NCBI GenBank assembly: GCA_025935735.1 | Contig: JAICUS010000094.1 | Span: forward strand, 1-14,162 | Length of the DNA stretch: 14,162 nt | Reading direction: 5' to 3' | Source: Solirubrobacteraceae bacterium | GTDB lineage: Bacteria; Actinomycetota; Thermoleophilia; Solirubrobacterales; Solirubrobacteraceae | Shown: in pieces, positions 1 through 7,052 of the stretch | How positions within the stretch are numbered: position 1 is the first letter of the stretch | Layout: each line of letters opens with the position of its first letter | Notes under the pieces: generated by a model | The model's input: only the letters and a program-made list of their open reading frames with translations | What the model was told of the DNA's origin: nothing | Databases searched by the model: none | Translations under genes and position numbers: made by a program

Positions 1-76
1 CGTCAAGGTCACCCGCGAGGAGAACACGTATCCGATGATCGCCCCGGGCGCGGCGGCGCGGGAGATGGTGGGCTGA
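1..76 (+). CDS. ilvB: Acetolactate synthase large subunit, C-terminal end (partial)
   Basis: Only the last 24 codons and the stop (TGA at 74-76) are inside the window; the reading frame begins at base 2. The visible tail reads VKVTREENTYPMIAPGAAA and a few more residues. It fits the end of the ThDP-dependent catalytic subunit of acetolactate synthase, whose C-terminus typically carries a V...N.YPM...G pattern. The stop shares one base with the ATG of ilvN at 76 (TGATG), so the two are almost certainly translationally coupled, as expected for the catalytic and regulatory subunits of one enzyme. The identification rests on this short tail plus the adjacent ilvN. Confidence 0.85.
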   Translation, partial: VKVTREENTYPMIAPGAAAREMVG

Positions 77-633
77 TGGGCGAGCCGGCCACCAAGGAGA
101 TCCTGTCGCTCGAGGAGCTCGAGGCGTCCGCGGGCGTCCGCACGGGGCGCAAGCACATCCTCTCGATCCTCGTGGAGAACAAGCCGGGCGTGCTCACCCG
201 CATCGCCGGCCTGTTCGCCCGCCGCGGCTTCAACATCGACACGCTCGCGGTCGGTCCGACGGACGACCCGACGCTCTCGCGCATCACGCTCACGCTCGAC
301 GGCGCGATGCACCCCATCGACCAGGTGACCAAGCAGCTCCACAAGCTGGTCAACGTGATCAAGATCCGCGACCTCGAGCCGGCCGACACGGTCGCGCGCG
401 AGCTCGCGCTGTTCAAGGTCTCGGCCGACGGCGCCAATCGCGCCGAGGTGATGCAGATGGTGGAGATCTTCCGCGGCAAGATCATCGACGTCTCCAAGCG
501 CTCGGTCATCATCGAGGTCACCGGCTCCTGGGAGAAGATCGAGGCGTTCGAGCGGATGGTCCGCCCGTTCGGGCTGATCGAGATGGCCCGCACGGGCGAG
601 ATCGCCATCTCTCGCGGGCGCGGCGAGACCTAG
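76..633 (+). CDS. ilvN: Acetolactate synthase small (regulatory) subunit
   Basis: This 185-residue protein is the regulatory subunit of acetolactate synthase. It binds the large subunit and confers valine feedback inhibition on the first common step of branched-chain amino-acid synthesis. An ACT domain starts near residue 27 (HILSILVENKPGVLTRIAGL, followed by FARRGFNIDTL), the most conserved part of the family and the effector-binding fold. The second half (about 105-178) matches the usual small-subunit C-terminal domain, including GKIIDVS and the ending RTGEIAISRG. About 25 residues precede the ACT domain, slightly more than in many homologues. The start overlaps the ilvB stop by one base. 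The stop overlaps the stop of the convergent sigma-factor gene (4 bp shared, CTAG). ilvC, usually the next gene, lies about 12 kb downstream here. Confidence 0.97.
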   Translation: MGEPATKEILSLEELEASAGVRTGRKHILSILVENKPGVLTRIAGLFARRGFNIDTLAVGPTDDPTLSRITLTLDGAMHPIDQVTKQLHKLVNVIKIRDLEPADTVARELALFKVSADGANRAEVMQMVEIFRGKIIDVSKRSVIIEVTGSWEKIEAFERMVRPFGLIEMARTGEIAISRGRGET

Positions 634-1598
634 CGCGCCGGCGGCGCGTCCGGGAAGCCGAACGCCACGACCAGCGCCGGGTCGTGGAACTCGACGACCC
701 GGGAGACGCCGGCGGCGGTCGCCGCCAGCACGACGATGCCGTGGGCGCGGTCCCGGTGGTACACGGCGGCGGCGGGCTGGCCGTTGGCCGCCGTGGCGAC
801 CATCCGCCAGTCACCGGGCGCGCCCAGCACGTAGGCGGCGAGCATGTGCAGGCAGTTCGCCCGGCCGGCCTGCCATTCGCGGAACGGCGTCGCCTCCAGC
901 GTGGCGTCCGTGCGCAGGACGTGCTGCAGCAGCCGGGCGTCGGAGCGCTCGAAGGCCGCGATGTAGGCCTCCAGCAGCGCGCGCGCCCGCTCGTCGGCGG
1001 GCTCGAGCAGCGCCTCGGGCTCGGGCTCCAGCTCCTCCAGGCGGGCGCGGGCGCGCTGGAGGCCGCTCTTGACCGCCGCGGTCGTGGTGCCGAGGATCTC
1101 CGCCGTCTCGGCCGCGGAGAACGCCAGGACGTCGCGCAGCATGAGGATCGCGCGCTGGCGGGCGGGCAGGTGCTGCAGGCTGGCGATGAGCGCCAGCCGC
1201 AGCGACTCGCGCGCGACCGCGGCCGCGGCGGGATCGTCGGCGGCGGGGGCGATCCAGCGGTCCGGGAGCGGCTCCAGCCACGCCACCTCGCCGGGCGCGA
1301 CCTGGGTCGGCGGGCGGTCGGGGTCCTCGCAGGGGCCGGTCAGCCCCGACGGCAGGAGCCGGATGCGCCGCGGCTCCAACGCGGTCAGGCAGACGTTGGT
1401 GGCGATCTTGTAGAGCCAGGAGCGGACCGACGCCCGGCCCTCGAAGCCGGCGTAGGCGCGCCAGGCGCGCAGGTAGGTCTCCTGCACGAGGTCCTCGGCG
1501 TCCCGCGCCGAGCCGGCCATGCGGTAGCAGTGCGCGAGCAGCTCGCGCCGGTAGCGCTCGGTCTCGGCGGCGAACCGGTCCTGGCTCGTCGCCGTCAT
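630..1598 (-). CDS. ECF sigma factor with SnoaL-like C-terminal domain (SigG/SigX5-like)
   Basis: This 322-residue extracytoplasmic-function sigma factor has an extra C-terminal domain. Sigma region 2 covers about residues 10-80, with LLAHCYRMAGSARDAEDLVQ and ETYLRAWRAY, the -10 recognition segment. Region 4 covers about 131-190, with LPARQRAILMLRDVLAFSA and the helix-turn-helix AAETAEILGTTTAAVKSGLQ. From about 205 to the end is a SnoaL/NTF2-like domain containing NGQPA (272-276). The architecture and the linker style (EPRRIRLLP, then a Pro-rich stretch and WLEPLPD) match the family of M. tuberculosis SigG and Streptomyces SigX5. In ECF41-type relatives the C-terminal domain replaces an anti-sigma factor and modulates activity in cis; none is encoded beside this gene. 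The ATG overlaps the stop of the upstream oxidoreductase by 4 bp (ATGA), suggesting one operon. Target promoters and inducing signal cannot be read from the sequence. Confidence 0.92.
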   Translation of the reverse strand: MTATSQDRFAAETERYRRELLAHCYRMAGSARDAEDLVQETYLRAWRAYAGFEGRASVRSWLYKIATNVCLTALEPRRIRLLPSGLTGPCEDPDRPPTQVAPGEVAWLEPLPDRWIAPAADDPAAAAVARESLRLALIASLQHLPARQRAILMLRDVLAFSAAETAEILGTTTAAVKSGLQRARARLEELEPEPEALLEPADERARALLEAYIAAFERSDARLLQHVLRTDATLEATPFREWQAGRANCLHMLAAYVLGAPGDWRMVATAANGQPAAAVYHRDRAHGIVVLAATAAGVSRVVEFHDPALVVAFGFPDAPPAR

Positions 1599-2596
1599 GC
1601 CGCGAGTCTAGGCAGCAGCGCCAGCTTGCCGATCGTGGTGCGGGCCAGCAGCTGCGCGAGCGCCTCCGGGCCGTCGGCCAGGGCGTAGGCGGTGGGGCGC
1701 TCCGGGGTGAGGACGCCGGCGGCGATCAGCGCGGACAGCTCGGCCATGAGCTCGCCGAACAGCTGCGGCGCCGCCTGGATCAGCGCGCCGATGTTGAGGC
1801 CGATGACCTGGACCCGGTGGCGGTACACCAGCTCCCAGTTGGTGAGCGCCGCCTCGCCGCCGGCCACGCCGAAGACGACGACCCGCCCGGTGACGGGCCT
1901 GGCCGCGGCCAGGGCGGCCGTGAAGGCCGCGCCGCCGGCGGACTCCAGCACCAGGTCGGCGCCCTCGCCCCCGGTCAGCTCCAGCACCGCGGCGGCGACG
2001 TCCGCGCCGCGCGAGTCCAGCACATGGTCGGCGCCGAGCGCGCGGACCGTCCCGTGCTTGCCCGGCGAGGCCGTGGCGATCACCGTCGCGCCGTAGTGCT
2101 TGGCCATCCGCACCGCGGCCTGGCCGGTCGCGCCCGCCGCGGCGGCGATCAGGACGGTCTCCCCGGCGGCGAGCCGTCCCAGCCGCAGCGCGGCCAGCGC
2201 GGTCGGCCGGTTCACGACCAGGCCCAGCGCCTGCTCGGCGCTCCAGCCCGCCGGCACGGGCACCGCCGCGGCCGCCGGCAGCACCATGTACTCGGCGAAC
2301 GCCCCGTATCCGACGCCGGCCACGAGCGTCCCCGGCCCCGGGCCGGTCACCGCCTCGCCCGTCGCCACCACCTCGCCGGCGGCCTCGAAGCCCGCGAGAT
2401 ACGGCGGCTGCGGGCCGCCCAGGAACGTGCCGTACGCCTGCGAGATGTCGGCGAAGTTGACGCCGGCGGCGGCGACCCGGATCAGGATCTCGCCCGGGCC
2501 GGGGGACGGCACCGGCGCGTCGGCGATCAGGCGGATGTCCCGCGGGCCCTCCAGCGACGTCTGCTGCAGCGCGCGCATGGTGGCGGGAACGCTCAT
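1595..2596 (-). CDS. NAD(P)H:quinone oxidoreductase-like MDR enzyme (zinc-free)
   Basis: This 333-residue protein belongs to the medium-chain dehydrogenase/reductase superfamily, quinone-oxidoreductase branch, cytosolic and NAD(P)H-dependent. The GroES-like N-terminal domain includes PSPGPGEILIRVAAAGVNFA (31-50) and YLAGFEAAGEVVATG. The Rossmann domain has the nucleotide-binding variant AAAAGATGQAAV (about 151-162), then YGATVIATASPGK and LGADHVLD. Cys and His zinc ligands of classical alcohol dehydrogenases are absent, typical of quinone reductase/enoyl reductase types; the true substrate is unknown. I chose ATG 2596 because a Shine-Dalgarno GAGGAG (2602-2607, minus strand) lies 5 nt upstream. 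An in-frame ATG at 2623 would add 9 residues and lacks such a site. The stop overlaps the sigma-factor start (ATGA), so this gene is the promoter-proximal member of a two-gene operon and a plausible target or partner of that sigma factor. Confidence 0.88.
   Translation of the reverse strand: MSVPATMRALQQTSLEGPRDIRLIADAPVPSPGPGEILIRVAAAGVNFADISQAYGTFLGGPQPPYLAGFEAAGEVVATGEAVTGPGPGTLVAGVGYGAFAEYMVLPAAAAVPVPAGWSAEQALGLVVNRPTALAALRLGRLAAGETVLIAAAAGATGQAAVRMAKHYGATVIATASPGKHGTVRALGADHVLDSRGADVAAAVLELTGGEGADLVLESAGGAAFTAALAAARPVTGRVVVFGVAGGEAALTNWELVYRHRVQVIGLNIGALIQAAPQLFGELMAELSALIAAGVLTPERPTAYALADGPEALAQLLARTTIGKLALLPRLAA
1605..1610 (-). promoter_or_regulatory. Possible -10 element for the sigma-factor gene
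   Basis: On the minus strand TAGACT lies 6 nt upstream of the sigma-factor ATG, inside the last codons of the oxidoreductase gene. It fits TAnnnT and the -10-to-start distance of the other putative leaderless promoters here. It would allow expression independent of the upstream gene. The site is weak on its own because it is also coding sequence. Confidence 0.35.
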
Positions 2597-2680
2597 CGGC
2601 TCTCCTCTCTCGGCGTGGCTCATCGCGCAGGTAGACCGCGGCCGGGCCGGAAAGGAATCGCTGCCTCTCATACTGTGCTC
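2597..2680. promoter_or_regulatory. Divergent promoter region between the MDR gene and menF
   Basis: These 84 bp separate two divergent starts and form the longest gene-free stretch in the window. On the plus strand CATACT (2669-2674) lies 6 nt before the GTG at 2681, suiting a leaderless menF transcript. On the minus strand TATGAG (2667-2672) could be a -10 for the MDR gene, and GAGGAG (2602-2607) is its Shine-Dalgarno. If both -10 calls are right they overlap, so the two genes would compete for polymerase. No clear -35 elements and no operator palindrome were seen. Confidence 0.45.
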
Positions 2681-4096
2681 GTGCGGATCGCAGAGCAACC
2701 CGCCCTGCTCGCCGGGCTGCGGGCGCGGGCCGAGCAGGCGGTGCGGGCCGCGCGGCGCGCCGGCGCGCCGGTCCTGCTCGCCCACACCACCCGGCTGGGG
2801 CCGGACGTCGACCCGAGCGCCGTGGTGTTCGCCTCCCGGCGACCGGGCGAGGACTGGTTCTGCTTCGAGCAGCCCGACCGCGACGGCGCGGCGCTGGCCG
2901 CGCTCGGCGCCGTCGCGCGGCTGGGCGCCTCCGGGCCCGACCGCTTCCGGCGCGTGGCCGAGGCCTGGCGGGCCCTGACCGCCGGCGCCGTGGCCGACCC
3001 GCCGGACGGCCCGCCGGGCGCGGGGCCGGTGGCGGTCGGCGGCTTCGCGTTCGCCCCCGGCGGCGGCCGCGCGCCGCACTGGGCCGGCTTCGCCGCCGCC
3101 GATCTGGTCGTCCCCGAGGTCGCGCTGGCCCGCTTGGCCACCGATGTCAGGCTCACCGTGGCCGCGCTGGCCGCGCCCGACGACGTGCCCGAGGAGCTGG
3201 CCGAGCGCCTGCACGCCCGGGCCGCGGGGCTGCGCGACGCGCCGCTGCCGCTGCTCGACCCGGCGCCGGCCGGGCGCTTCCGGATCGACTCCGTGGCGCC
3301 GCCCGAGCACTACGAGGAGGCCGTCGCGCGGGCGGTCGAGCGCATCCGCGCCGGCGCGTTCCAGAAGATCGTGCTGGCCCGCGAGGTGACCGTACAGGCG
3401 CCCGCGCCGCACGACGCGGCCGCGGTGTTCGGCGTGCTGCGGGCCGGCTTCGAGTCCTGCTACGTGTTCTGCGCCGGCCGCGGCGACGCCGCCTTCGTGG
3501 CCGCCTCGCCCGAGCTGCTGATCCGCCGTGACGGGCTGCGCGCCCAGACCGTGGCGCTGGCCGGGTCCACCCGCCGCTCGGCCGACCCGGCGGTGGACGA
3601 CCACCTGGGCGAGCAGCTGCTGCGCTCCGAGAAGGACCGCCACGAGCAGGAGATCGTCGCCCGCCGGATCGCCCGCGCGCTGCGCCCGCACAGCGTCTGG
3701 GTCGCCGCCCCCGACGAGCCCGCGCTGATCAAGGTGGCGAACATCCAGCACCTGGGCACGCCGATCCGCGCGCAGCTCACCCAGCCGCTGAGCGCGGTCG
3801 AGCTGGCCGGCCTGCTGCACCCGACGCCCGCCGTCGGCGGCGAGCCGCACGCCGCCGCCGCGCCGGTCATCCCGGCCCTTGAGGGCCTGGACCGCGGCTG
3901 GTACGCCGGGGCCGTCGGCTGGACCGACGCCAACGACGACGGCGAGTTCTGCGTGGCCCTGCGCTGCGCGCTGCTGCGCGGCGCCGAGGCCCGGCTGTAC
4001 GCGGGCGTGGGCGTGGTCCGCGACTCCGACCCCGCGGCCGAGCTGGCCGAGACCGAGATCAAGCTCGGCGCGCTGCTCCCCGTACTGGCCGGTTAG
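2681..4096 (+). CDS. menF: Isochorismate synthase (menaquinone pathway)
   Basis: This 471-residue enzyme converts chorismate to isochorismate, the first committed step of menaquinone synthesis. The chorismate-binding domain fills about residues 205-468. Motifs are QKIVLAREV with the expected catalytic Lys at 229, ASPELLIRRDG, ALAGSTRRS (292-300), HEQEIVARRI, HLGTPIRAQL, LHPTPAVGGEP (379-389), GWYAGAVGW (406-414) and AGVGVVRDSDPAAELAETEI (441-460), which carries Mg-binding acidic residues. The N-terminal 200 residues are the variable domain of MenF/EntC/DhbC enzymes. A siderophore or salicylate role is conceivable by family, but the surrounding menDHCABE genes favour MenF. I chose GTG 2681 because CATACT sits 6 nt upstream and there is no Shine-Dalgarno; GTG 2675 is also in frame. 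The stop overlaps the convergent PRC-barrel-like gene by 4 bp. Confidence 0.93.
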   Translation: MRIAEQPALLAGLRARAEQAVRAARRAGAPVLLAHTTRLGPDVDPSAVVFASRRPGEDWFCFEQPDRDGAALAALGAVARLGASGPDRFRRVAEAWRALTAGAVADPPDGPPGAGPVAVGGFAFAPGGGRAPHWAGFAAADLVVPEVALARLATDVRLTVAALAAPDDVPEELAERLHARAAGLRDAPLPLLDPAPAGRFRIDSVAPPEHYEEAVARAVERIRAGAFQKIVLAREVTVQAPAPHDAAAVFGVLRAGFESCYVFCAGRGDAAFVAASPELLIRRDGLRAQTVALAGSTRRSADPAVDDHLGEQLLRSEKDRHEQEIVARRIARALRPHSVWVAAPDEPALIKVANIQHLGTPIRAQLTQPLSAVELAGLLHPTPAVGGEPHAAAAPVIPALEGLDRGWYAGAVGWTDANDDGEFCVALRCALLRGAEARLYAGVGVVRDSDPAAELAETEIKLGALLPVLAG

Positions 4097-4389
4097 CGCC
4101 GGAACCAGCGCCGCCAGCCGCGTGCCGCGGACCGGCGTGGCTCCGGCAGCGCGCTCGCCTCATGCGCCGTGATCGTGAGCGTCACGCGGCGCTCCGCGAT
4201 TCGCGCGACCTCCGGGGCGTCGACGAACCGCCGCCCCTCGTTCGTCTGGATGACGATGCCGTCGAAGATGTGCTCGCGCGCGTTGTCGAGCACGCGGTGG
4301 ACCGTGCCGACCTCGATCCCTTCGGACGAGACCACCGGCACGCCGCGGGGCAGCGCCTGATAGCCGATCTGATGGCCTTCCTCATCCAT
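4093..4389 (-). CDS. Small PRC-barrel-like protein, function unknown
   Basis: This 98-residue protein has a small beta-rich pattern like PRC-barrel domains: GVPVVSSEGIEVGTVHRVLD, then FDGIVIQT, RRFVDAPEVARI and RRVTLTITAHEA. PRC-barrel proteins occur in RNA-processing factors and photosynthetic reaction centres and as many uncharacterised actinobacterial proteins. The last 18 residues are strongly basic (EPRRSAARGWRRWFRR), which could contact nucleic acid or membrane; this is inference. There is no signal peptide or membrane segment. The ATG at 4389 lies inside the 3' end of menD (8-bp overlap), so it is probably translated from the menD transcript. The stop overlaps that of menF. A menaquinone function is not established; position is the only link. 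Confidence 0.75.
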   Translation of the reverse strand: MDEEGHQIGYQALPRGVPVVSSEGIEVGTVHRVLDNAREHIFDGIVIQTNEGRRFVDAPEVARIAERRVTLTITAHEASALPEPRRSAARGWRRWFRR

Positions 4390-6082
4390 GGACGGCGTCC
4401 CACACCCGGCGGTGCAACGCGACGTTCTCCTCGCGGTCGGTGCTCACGCAGACGATTGTCGTGCGCTCGGCGGACAGCGCGCGCCGCAGCGCCTCGCGGA
4501 AGCCCTCCACGTCGGCCGCGCGCTCCCAGCCGCACCCGTACAGCGCGGCGGCGTGGGCGAAGTCGAGCCCGTGCGGCGTGGCCACGTGGTCGACGAACTC
4601 GCGGCCCTCGCCGGAAACCGGCAGGAAGTGGAAGATGCCGCCGCCGTCGTTGTCGAGCAGCACGATCGTCAGCTTGGTGCGCGTGCGCCGCGCGGCCAGC
4701 AGGCCGCCGACGTCGTGGGCGAGCGCGACGTCGCCGATCAGCAGCACGGTCGGGCCGGGGGAGGCGGCGGCGACGCCGAGCGCCGTCGACACCGTGCCGT
4801 CGATCCCGTTGGCGCCGCGGTTGGAGAGCACCCGGAACGGGTCCGGCCGGGCGGGGAAGAACGTCTCCACGTCGCGCACGGGCATCGAGGAGGCGACCAC
4901 CAGCGTCGCGTCCGCCGGCAGCCCGGCGCCCAGCTCCGCCGCCACCCGCGGCTCGTTGAGCCCGGCGGCGCCGACCACCTCGGCGATCGCCGCCGCCGCC
5001 GCCCGGTCGGCGCGCCGCCACTCGTCGAGCCAGCCGCCCTCGCGGTGCACGTCCAGCGCCTCGAACACCGCCCGCGGGTCGGCGGCGACGACCGTGCCGA
5101 CCGCGCCCGCCGGGTCCTGCCATGCGGCCTCGGGGTCGAACGACACCTGCAGGGCGTCCAGGCCGGCCAGCCAGGTGCGCAGCGGCTTGGAGGTCGGCAG
5201 GTCGCCCACCCGCAGCACGAGCTCGGGCGCGTGCTTCGCCGCCCACCCGGGGTCGCGCAGCAGCGCGTCGTAGTGCGCGATGGCGCCCGCGCCGCGCCGG
5301 GCCCCCGACAGCGGCTCGGCCAGCAGCGGCAGCGCCGCCCGCTCGCAGAACGCGGCCACCGACGCGCCGAGGGCCGGGTCGCGCTCCGCCCGCCCCGCCA
5401 CCACCAGCGCCCGCGGCCGGGCGCGCAGCTCGCCCGCCAGGCCGTCGAGCAGCGCCTCGCCGGCCTCCACCCGGGTCCGCGGCCGGGTCACCCACGGCCG
5501 CCCGCCCTCGCGCCCGGACGCGATGTCGGGCACGCCTCCGGGATCGGGGACCAGCGGCTCGCGGAAGGCGAAGTTCAGGTGCACCGGCCCGGGGCGGCCG
5601 TCCACCGCGGTCCAGAACGCCCGGCAGGCCAGCTGGCGCAGCCACCGCACCCGGGCGGGCGAGGCCGGGTGGTCGTCGACCTCGAGAAACCACTTGGCCG
5701 CGGTCCCGTAGAGCTTGACCTGGTCGATCGTCTGCCCGGCGCCCACGTCGCGCAGCTCGGGCGGGCGGTCCGCGGTCAGCACGAGCAGCGGCACCCGGGC
5801 CTCGTGCGCCTCGATCACCGCCGGCGCGTAGTTCGCCGCTGCGGTGCCGGACGTGCACGCCAGCACCGGCGGCACGCCGCTCGCCTTGGCCAGCCCGAGC
5901 GCGAAGAACGCCGCGCAGCGCTCGTCCAGGTGCGACGTCGCCCGCACCCGCGCCTCCCGCGCCAGCGTCAGCACCAGCGGCGTCGAGCGCGAGCCCGGCG
6001 ACGTGCACGCCTCGCGCAGGCCGCAGCGCACGAGCTCGTCGACGAACGCGCGCAGGCCGATGAAGGTGTCGGTTCCGGGCAT
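4382..6082 (-). CDS. menD: SEPHCHC synthase (2-succinyl-5-enolpyruvyl-6-hydroxy-3-cyclohexene-1-carboxylate synthase)
   Basis: This 566-residue ThDP-dependent enzyme joins isochorismate and 2-oxoglutarate (with decarboxylation) in the second step of menaquinone synthesis. N-terminal motifs include CTSPGSRSTPL (Ser31-Arg32) and HLDERCAAFFALGLAK, whose Glu54 aligns with the cofactor-activating Glu55 of the E. coli enzyme. TSGTAAANYAPAVIEA, LTADRPPELRDVGAGQTIDQ and a C-terminal ThDP/Mg site (LLIGDVALAHDVGGLL then LLDNDGGGIFHFLP) follow. ATG 6082 is preferred because it gives numbering matching characterised MenD. An in-frame GTG at 6100 would add six residues but runs past the start of divergent menH. 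The two start codons are separated by only 11 bp. The 3' end overlaps the PRC-barrel-like gene by 8 bp. No clear menD promoter hexamer was seen; it would have to lie inside menH. Confidence 0.96.
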   Translation of the reverse strand: MPGTDTFIGLRAFVDELVRCGLREACTSPGSRSTPLVLTLAREARVRATSHLDERCAAFFALGLAKASGVPPVLACTSGTAAANYAPAVIEAHEARVPLLVLTADRPPELRDVGAGQTIDQVKLYGTAAKWFLEVDDHPASPARVRWLRQLACRAFWTAVDGRPGPVHLNFAFREPLVPDPGGVPDIASGREGGRPWVTRPRTRVEAGEALLDGLAGELRARPRALVVAGRAERDPALGASVAAFCERAALPLLAEPLSGARRGAGAIAHYDALLRDPGWAAKHAPELVLRVGDLPTSKPLRTWLAGLDALQVSFDPEAAWQDPAGAVGTVVAADPRAVFEALDVHREGGWLDEWRRADRAAAAAIAEVVGAAGLNEPRVAAELGAGLPADATLVVASSMPVRDVETFFPARPDPFRVLSNRGANGIDGTVSTALGVAAASPGPTVLLIGDVALAHDVGGLLAARRTRTKLTIVLLDNDGGGIFHFLPVSGEGREFVDHVATPHGLDFAHAAALYGCGWERAADVEGFREALRRALSAERTTIVCVSTDREENVALHRRVWDAVHG

Positions 6083-6093
6083 GATGCGAACCC
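6080..6093 (+). promoter_or_regulatory. Putative leaderless promoter of menH (CATGAT)
   Basis: CATGAT (6080-6085) lies exactly 8 nt before the menH ATG, the same spacing as the TAGGCT hexamers of menB, menE, the methyltransferase gene and ilvC. It overlaps the menD start codon on the other strand. No Shine-Dalgarno is present. No -35 could be recognised. Confidence 0.4.
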
Positions 6094-6831
6094 ATGGCAC
6101 CCGCGCTCGTCCTCTTGCACGGCTTCACGCAGACCCGCCAGAGCTGGCGGCGGACGGTGCTGGCGCTGGGCGCGGGACGCTATCGCGCCCTGGTCCCGGA
6201 CCTCCCGGGCCACGGCCAGGCGGTCGACCGCACGGCGAGCTTCGACGCCGTCACCGCCTACATCCGGGCCCTGGCGCCGGACCGCTTCACGCTGGCCGGC
6301 TACAGCATGGGCGGGCGGATCGCGCTCCACGCGGCGCTCCAGCTGCAGCCGCGGCTCGAGCGGCTGGTGCTCGTCGGCGCCAGCCCGGGGATCGAGGACC
6401 CGCAGGAGCGCGCGGCTCGCAAACAGGCCGACGACGCGCTGGCCGAGCGCATCGAGGCGATCGGCGTCGAGGCGTTCGCGCACGAATGGGGCGCGCAGCC
6501 GCTGTTCGCCGGCCAGCCCGAGCGGGTGGCCGCCGCCGCGCACGCCGACCGCCTGCGCAACCGCGCCGCCGGCCTGGCCGCCGCGCTGCGCGGCCTGGGC
6601 ACGGGCGTGATGGAGCCGCTGTGGGAGCGGCTGGGCGAGCTGACGCTGCCGGTGACGCTCGTCGCCGGCGAGCGCGACGCGAAGTTCCGCGAGATCGCCG
6701 AGCGAATGGCCGAGCGCCTACCGGCGGCCCGGCTGGTGGTGATCCCCGGCGCCGGCCACGCCGCCCACTTGGAGCAGCCCGAGGCGGTCGCCTACCAGTT
6801 CGGGTCGCCCTCCTCGTCGGCCTCCGCGTAG
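6094..6831 (+). CDS. menH: SHCHC synthase, alpha/beta hydrolase (menaquinone pathway)
   Basis: This 245-residue alpha/beta hydrolase-fold protein would eliminate pyruvate from SEPHCHC, the MenD product, to give SHCHC. The N-terminal LVLLHGFTQTRQSW matches the LHGF.....W pattern of MenH. The nucleophile elbow is AGYSMGGR with Ser71. The remaining triad members are probably Asp195 (AGERDAKF) and His222 (GAGHAAHLEQPEAVA). The order and spacing match MenH, and VPDLPGHG is also typical. General hydrolases share these features, so adjacency to menD decides the call. The last 13 residues (GSPSSSASA region) run antisense over the end of the next gene and look like an unconstrained tail added by read-through into it. 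The start is 11 bp from that of divergent menD. Confidence 0.9.
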   Translation: MAPALVLLHGFTQTRQSWRRTVLALGAGRYRALVPDLPGHGQAVDRTASFDAVTAYIRALAPDRFTLAGYSMGGRIALHAALQLQPRLERLVLVGASPGIEDPQERAARKQADDALAERIEAIGVEAFAHEWGAQPLFAGQPERVAAAAHADRLRNRAAGLAAALRGLGTGVMEPLWERLGELTLPVTLVAGERDAKFREIAERMAERLPAARLVVIPGAGHAAHLEQPEAVAYQFGSPSSSASA

Positions 6832-7037
6832 TCGTCGAAGTCGAAGTTGTCGTCGAGGTCGTCGAACCCGTCGCGCAGGATCGGGTCCGTGCCGTGGTCG
6901 TCGCCGTGCTCGGCGTGCTCGATGAGGTCGGCCTCGGCGAGCTCGAACCCCTCTGCCTCGCCCTCGCCGGCCTCGATCAGGGGAGCGAGCGCGGGATCGA
7001 CCGGGTCGTCCGGCGTCTCAGGCCAATCGCGTGCCAT
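6792..7037 (-). CDS. Small, extremely acidic conserved-looking protein, function unknown
   Basis: This 81-residue protein has about 30 Asp/Glu, two Arg and no Lys, so it is strongly anionic. It contains DPALAPLIEAGEGEAEGFEL, then AEADLIEHAEHGDD, and ends in a D/F/Y/E-rich tail. The AEGFELAEADLIEHA stretch resembles a recurring motif I associate with small uncharacterised actinobacterial proteins; I cannot name the family with confidence. No membrane segment or signal peptide. ATG 7037 was chosen because TACAGT lies 7 nt upstream; a GTG at 7046 would fall inside that hexamer. It follows menC on the same strand (15 bp from the menC stop) and its last 40 bp are antisense to the 3' end of menH. 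A menaquinone role is not shown. Confidence 0.72.
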   Translation of the reverse strand: MARDWPETPDDPVDPALAPLIEAGEGEAEGFELAEADLIEHAEHGDDHGTDPILRDGFDDLDDNFDFDDYAEADEEGDPNW

Positions 7038-7044
7038 GAGGCGC

Positions 7045-7050
7045 ACTGTA
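7045..7050 (-). promoter_or_regulatory. Putative -10 element (TACAGT) for the acidic small protein
   Basis: On the minus strand TACAGT ends 7 nt before ATG 7037, matching the TAnnnT-plus-short-spacer layout seen elsewhere here. It lies just downstream of the menC stop (7053-7055). The gene could therefore be transcribed as a leaderless message separate from menBAC, and the hexamer argues against the upstream GTG at 7046 as start. Confidence 0.45.
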
Positions 7051-7052
7051 AA

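Noticed and set aside
1817..2680. N-terminal extension of the menF frame upstream of 2681
   Set aside because: The extension runs antisense through the MDR gene with no recognisable domain. A promoter-like hexamer directly before GTG 2681 and family length favour the short form.
2681..4096. Siderophore or salicylate isochorismate synthase (EntC/DhbC/MbtI type)
   Set aside because: No siderophore genes are present, and all later menaquinone enzymes lie next to it.
4388..6610. Long plus-strand open frame opposite menD
   Set aside because: Its translation is low-complexity Arg/Gly/Pro/Ala-rich and lies antisense to menD, whose domains and catalytic residues are complete. Such antisense frames are expected at this GC content.
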